From Rossellomorea marisflavi (GTDB lineage: Bacteria; Bacillota; Bacilli; Bacillales; Bacillaceae_B), in contig NZ_LGUE01000001.1 in NCBI RefSeq assembly GCF_001274775.1, forward strand, positions 776,334-840,333: a DNA stretch of 64,000 nucleotides, given 5' to 3'. This document shows, one piece after another, positions 61,917 to 64,000 of the stretch. The stretch's first letter is position 1; every line of letters starts with the position of its first letter. The position numbers were made by a program, and so were the translations under genes. The notes under the pieces were generated by a model. That model was given only the letters and a program-made list of their open reading frames with translations. It was not told the DNA's origin and searched no databases.

Positions 61917-63022
61917 GAGTCATTCCTCCTCTTGATCAGTTTAGTCCTGAACTTTACCAGGATCAAAAGGATGAAAGGATAGACAAATGAAAGAATGAAA
62001 CTTCCCGTAGCGATCCGGTCGGTAATCGTGTTAATGAGGGTCCTACTCTCCAGGAAGATGGAAACACCCCAAATCATAAGTGAAAAGATCAGGATCGTCT
62101 TCTTATGTGAGAGGTTGAAAGTCCGTTTCATACCCCTTACCGCACTCCAAAAGTAAACGCATATATTTGGAAGGATGATGAGCATCCAAAAGGACACGGC
62201 GATGAATTCAAAGCGCTCCAAGTTCGGGATCCTGAGGATTTTGAACATGGAAAGGACGGGCCAAATCGTTTTCATCAGTGTCTCATGAGAGAAGAAACCG
62301 ATCGAAACGACGGTCAGTACCGTGAATAGGATCGTGGTATAACCTGAACCGATCAAGGCATATTTCAAGACTTTCTGCTTCTCTTTGATATAAGGATAAT
62401 AGACAAAAAGGAGCTCGAAACCTACCATGGAAAAGCTGCTTTTATAAATCCCTTTCATCAGTTCATCCGTTGAAGCCGTCATGACCGGGAGCAAATGGTC
62501 AAAGCTCATGAATTTGACGGGGGTGTAGATCATGAACACGAGCCAAAAGGCAAATATGAAGCCGAGGAAGCAGATCCCCGCTACAACCCTGAAGCCTCCG
62601 CTCACACCATAGGCCAATAGAATAAGGAGGAGGCCCATTACGAGCCAAGGCTGGATCTTTGGGAAAATCCAGGCTTGGACCATTTCAATGTAATTCATCA
62701 TGATGATGAAGGTCACACAGAGAAGGTAGACGATATAAATGCAATTGAAAAAGACACTCAGCCATTTTCCATAGACATCCTTATGGATCCCATAAAGATC
62801 AGCCGAGTCATACGACTTCATGATGGCGACCATGACGAAAAGCACCAGGCTGATAGTAAGACCCGATAGGAAAACACAAATCCAAGCATCCCTGCTTGCC
62901 TCCATGAAGACGACACGGGGGAGGCCGGCAATACCTACGCCGGTCTGGGCTGTATGGATGATGAACATGACCAAAAAGGCATTGATCATCGATTTCGGCT
63001 TGGGATTCAGATTGACTGTCAT
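61913..63022 (-). CDS. Germinant receptor B subunit, receptor 2
   Basis: 369 residues, about ten membrane helices, starts with a short polar stretch then HTAQTGVGIAGLPRVVFM. Same length as the receptor-1 B subunit. AAAGGAAGG before the ATG; begins 34 bases after the A gene. Confidence 0.9.
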   Translation of the reverse strand: MTVNLNPKPKSMINAFLVMFIIHTAQTGVGIAGLPRVVFMEASRDAWICVFLSGLTISLVLFVMVAIMKSYDSADLYGIHKDVYGKWLSVFFNCIYIVYLLCVTFIIMMNYIEMVQAWIFPKIQPWLVMGLLLILLAYGVSGGFRVVAGICFLGFIFAFWLVFMIYTPVKFMSFDHLLPVMTASTDELMKGIYKSSFSMVGFELLFVYYPYIKEKQKVLKYALIGSGYTTILFTVLTVVSIGFFSHETLMKTIWPVLSMFKILRIPNLERFEFIAVSFWMLIILPNICVYFWSAVRGMKRTFNLSHKKTILIFSLMIWGVSIFLESRTLINTITDRIATGSFILSFVYPFILLILVKFRTKLIKRRNDS

Positions 63023-63056
63023 GATGACCTTCCTTTCCCACTCTCATGTTGTGCAT

Positions 63057-64000
63057 TCATTTTTTATGTTTGATTTTCTCTTCCGGGATCCGTCCTGTAT
63101 CACTAGGGTGATTGGTGACCGGTCGTTTGGATAGGAACTGATAGGGGAGACGGAAGAGACTGTATTTCAGATCCTGGTACCTGAACGGATAAGCTGGTGA
63201 TAAATAAGGCCGTCCCAGTGTGGTAAGCCTTAATAGGTGGATGAGTAGGAAGCAGAAACAAAACATCATCCCCAGCCCTCCGTATAGACCAGCCATGACG
63301 ATCAGTGGAAACCGGATCACCCTGACAGCCGTCCCGATGGCATAGCTTGGAGCGGTAAAAGAGCCCAAGGCGCTGATGGCGATGATGATAATCAGGATAT
63401 TGCTTGTAAATCCCGCTTCAACAGAAGCCTGCCCGATCACGATCCCTCCGACGATACCCATCGTCTGACCCACTTTGGTCGGCAACCTTGCTCCTGCCTC
63501 CCTTAGTAACTCAATGATGAATTCCAATAGCAGCGCTTCAAAGACGGGAGGGAAGGGGACGTTCGAGCGCGATTGGCCGAGCGAGACAAGCAGTGCGGAT
63601 GGAATCACCTCGTAATGATACGTAATGACGGCCACGTACGCAGGGGTAAGCAGGATCGAGAAAAAGATGGCTATGAAACGGACAATGCGGAGGAATGTCC
63701 CCATGTTCCAACGTAGATAGATATCTTCAGTGGATTCAAAAAAACTCAGGAAAGTGGATGGGCCGATGATGACCGTCGGACTCCTGTCCACCAGGACACC
63801 TACCTTACCATGCAGAAGTGAAACACTCACCCGGTCAGGGAGTTCCGTTGTAAGGAACTGTGGGAAAAACGTATAAGAATTATCCTCGATCATCTGGGTC
63901 AGGACCGTTGAGTCCAAAATGCTGTCCACTTCAATGTCCCGGATGCGCTGACGGAAGGTATTTACATTCTCTTCATCGGCAAGGTCCCTGATATAGACCA
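63057..64000 (-). CDS. Germinant receptor A subunit, receptor 2 (partial)
   Basis: The C-terminal 313 or so residues are in the window; the frame is open through the right edge (an apparent GTG at 63929 is internal). It includes FFPQFLTTELPDRVSVSLLH, PPVFEALLLEFIIELLREAG and five membrane helices, all typical of GerA. Promoter and N-terminus lie outside. Confidence 0.9.
   Translation of the reverse strand, partial: VYIRDLADEENVNTFRQRIRDIEVDSILDSTVLTQMIEDNSYTFFPQFLTTELPDRVSVSLLHGKVGVLVDRSPTVIIGPSTFLSFFESTEDIYLRWNMGTFLRIVRFIAIFFSILLTPAYVAVITYHYEVIPSALLVSLGQSRSNVPFPPVFEALLLEFIIELLREAGARLPTKVGQTMGIVGGIVIGQASVEAGFTSNILIIIIAISALGSFTAPSYAIGTAVRVIRFPLIVMAGLYGGLGMMFCFCFLLIHLLRLTTLGRPYLSPAYPFRYQDLKYSLFRLPYQFLSKRPVTNHPSDTGRIPEEKIKHKK

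Noticed and set aside
1-64000. Insertion sequences, prophage, CRISPR, tRNA or rRNA genes
   Set aside because: No transposase, integrase, phage structural gene, direct-repeat array or tRNA cloverleaf was seen anywhere in the window.

Overview
The window looks like chromosome from an endospore-forming Bacillaceae bacterium. The reasons are two GerA-type germinant receptor operons, an Sda-like sporulation inhibitor, a YidC2 gene with a MifM-like leader, T-box leaders, a Fur-controlled small RNA resembling FsrA, and strong AGGAGG ribosome sites throughout. Gene content fits the Rossellomorea/marine Bacillus side of the family, but the genus is an inference. I saw no rRNA, tRNA, insertion sequence, prophage or CRISPR array.

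Layout. 1-8 kb: end of a purine permease gene, a small unknown gene, a long dapF, the NHEJ pair ligD and ku (divergent) with a PAP2 phosphatase behind ku, the Fur/FsrA-like sRNA locus, then yhdT-panF. 7.5-16 kb: a carotenoid-type FAD oxidoreductase and a complete trpEGDCFBA operon behind two tandem Trp T-boxes. 16-28.7 kb: a methyltransferase, a T-box controlled second-type methionyl-tRNA synthetase coupled to a phosphodiesterase, and scattered housekeeping and unknown genes (GNAT, VOC, DUF3900, YvbH, Nudix, excalibur protein, lipoprotein, cold-shock protein, DHA2 efflux pump, peptidase E). 28.7-36 kb: an AI-2E family exporter, a first gerABC operon, and a TetR/paired-SMR efflux operon. 36-42.7 kb: small unknown genes, phosphoglycerate-mutase-like phosphatase, YuxK, YjbQ-PxpA, and the ArlRS two-component system preceded by a very small membrane protein.

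42.7-50.7 kb: an Hsp20-like spore protein, odhAB (TCA cycle), an Sda homologue with a striking palindromic promoter, an acyl-CoA synthetase and YkqA. 50.8-58.3 kb: small DUF6501 protein, tandem GNAT, the yojNO (MoxR/VWA) pair, xpaC-yaaN with an ECF-type promoter, and a DacF-like carboxypeptidase with a changed KTG box. 58.3-64 kb: a Bacillaceae intergenic repeat, the mifM-like arrest-peptide leader and yidC2, a membrane-anchored cupredoxin, DUF1033, and a second gerABC operon on the minus strand that runs off the end of the window.

The regulatory RNA content is the most interesting part. Three T-boxes are present, two in series with covarying specifier stems. There is a probable iron-sparing sRNA, and a translation-arrest leader whose own last codons contain the anti-Shine-Dalgarno of yidC2. 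Many genes are small (28-65 residues) and would be missed by ordinary gene callers. Function calls rest on motifs and family knowledge, not on database searches.
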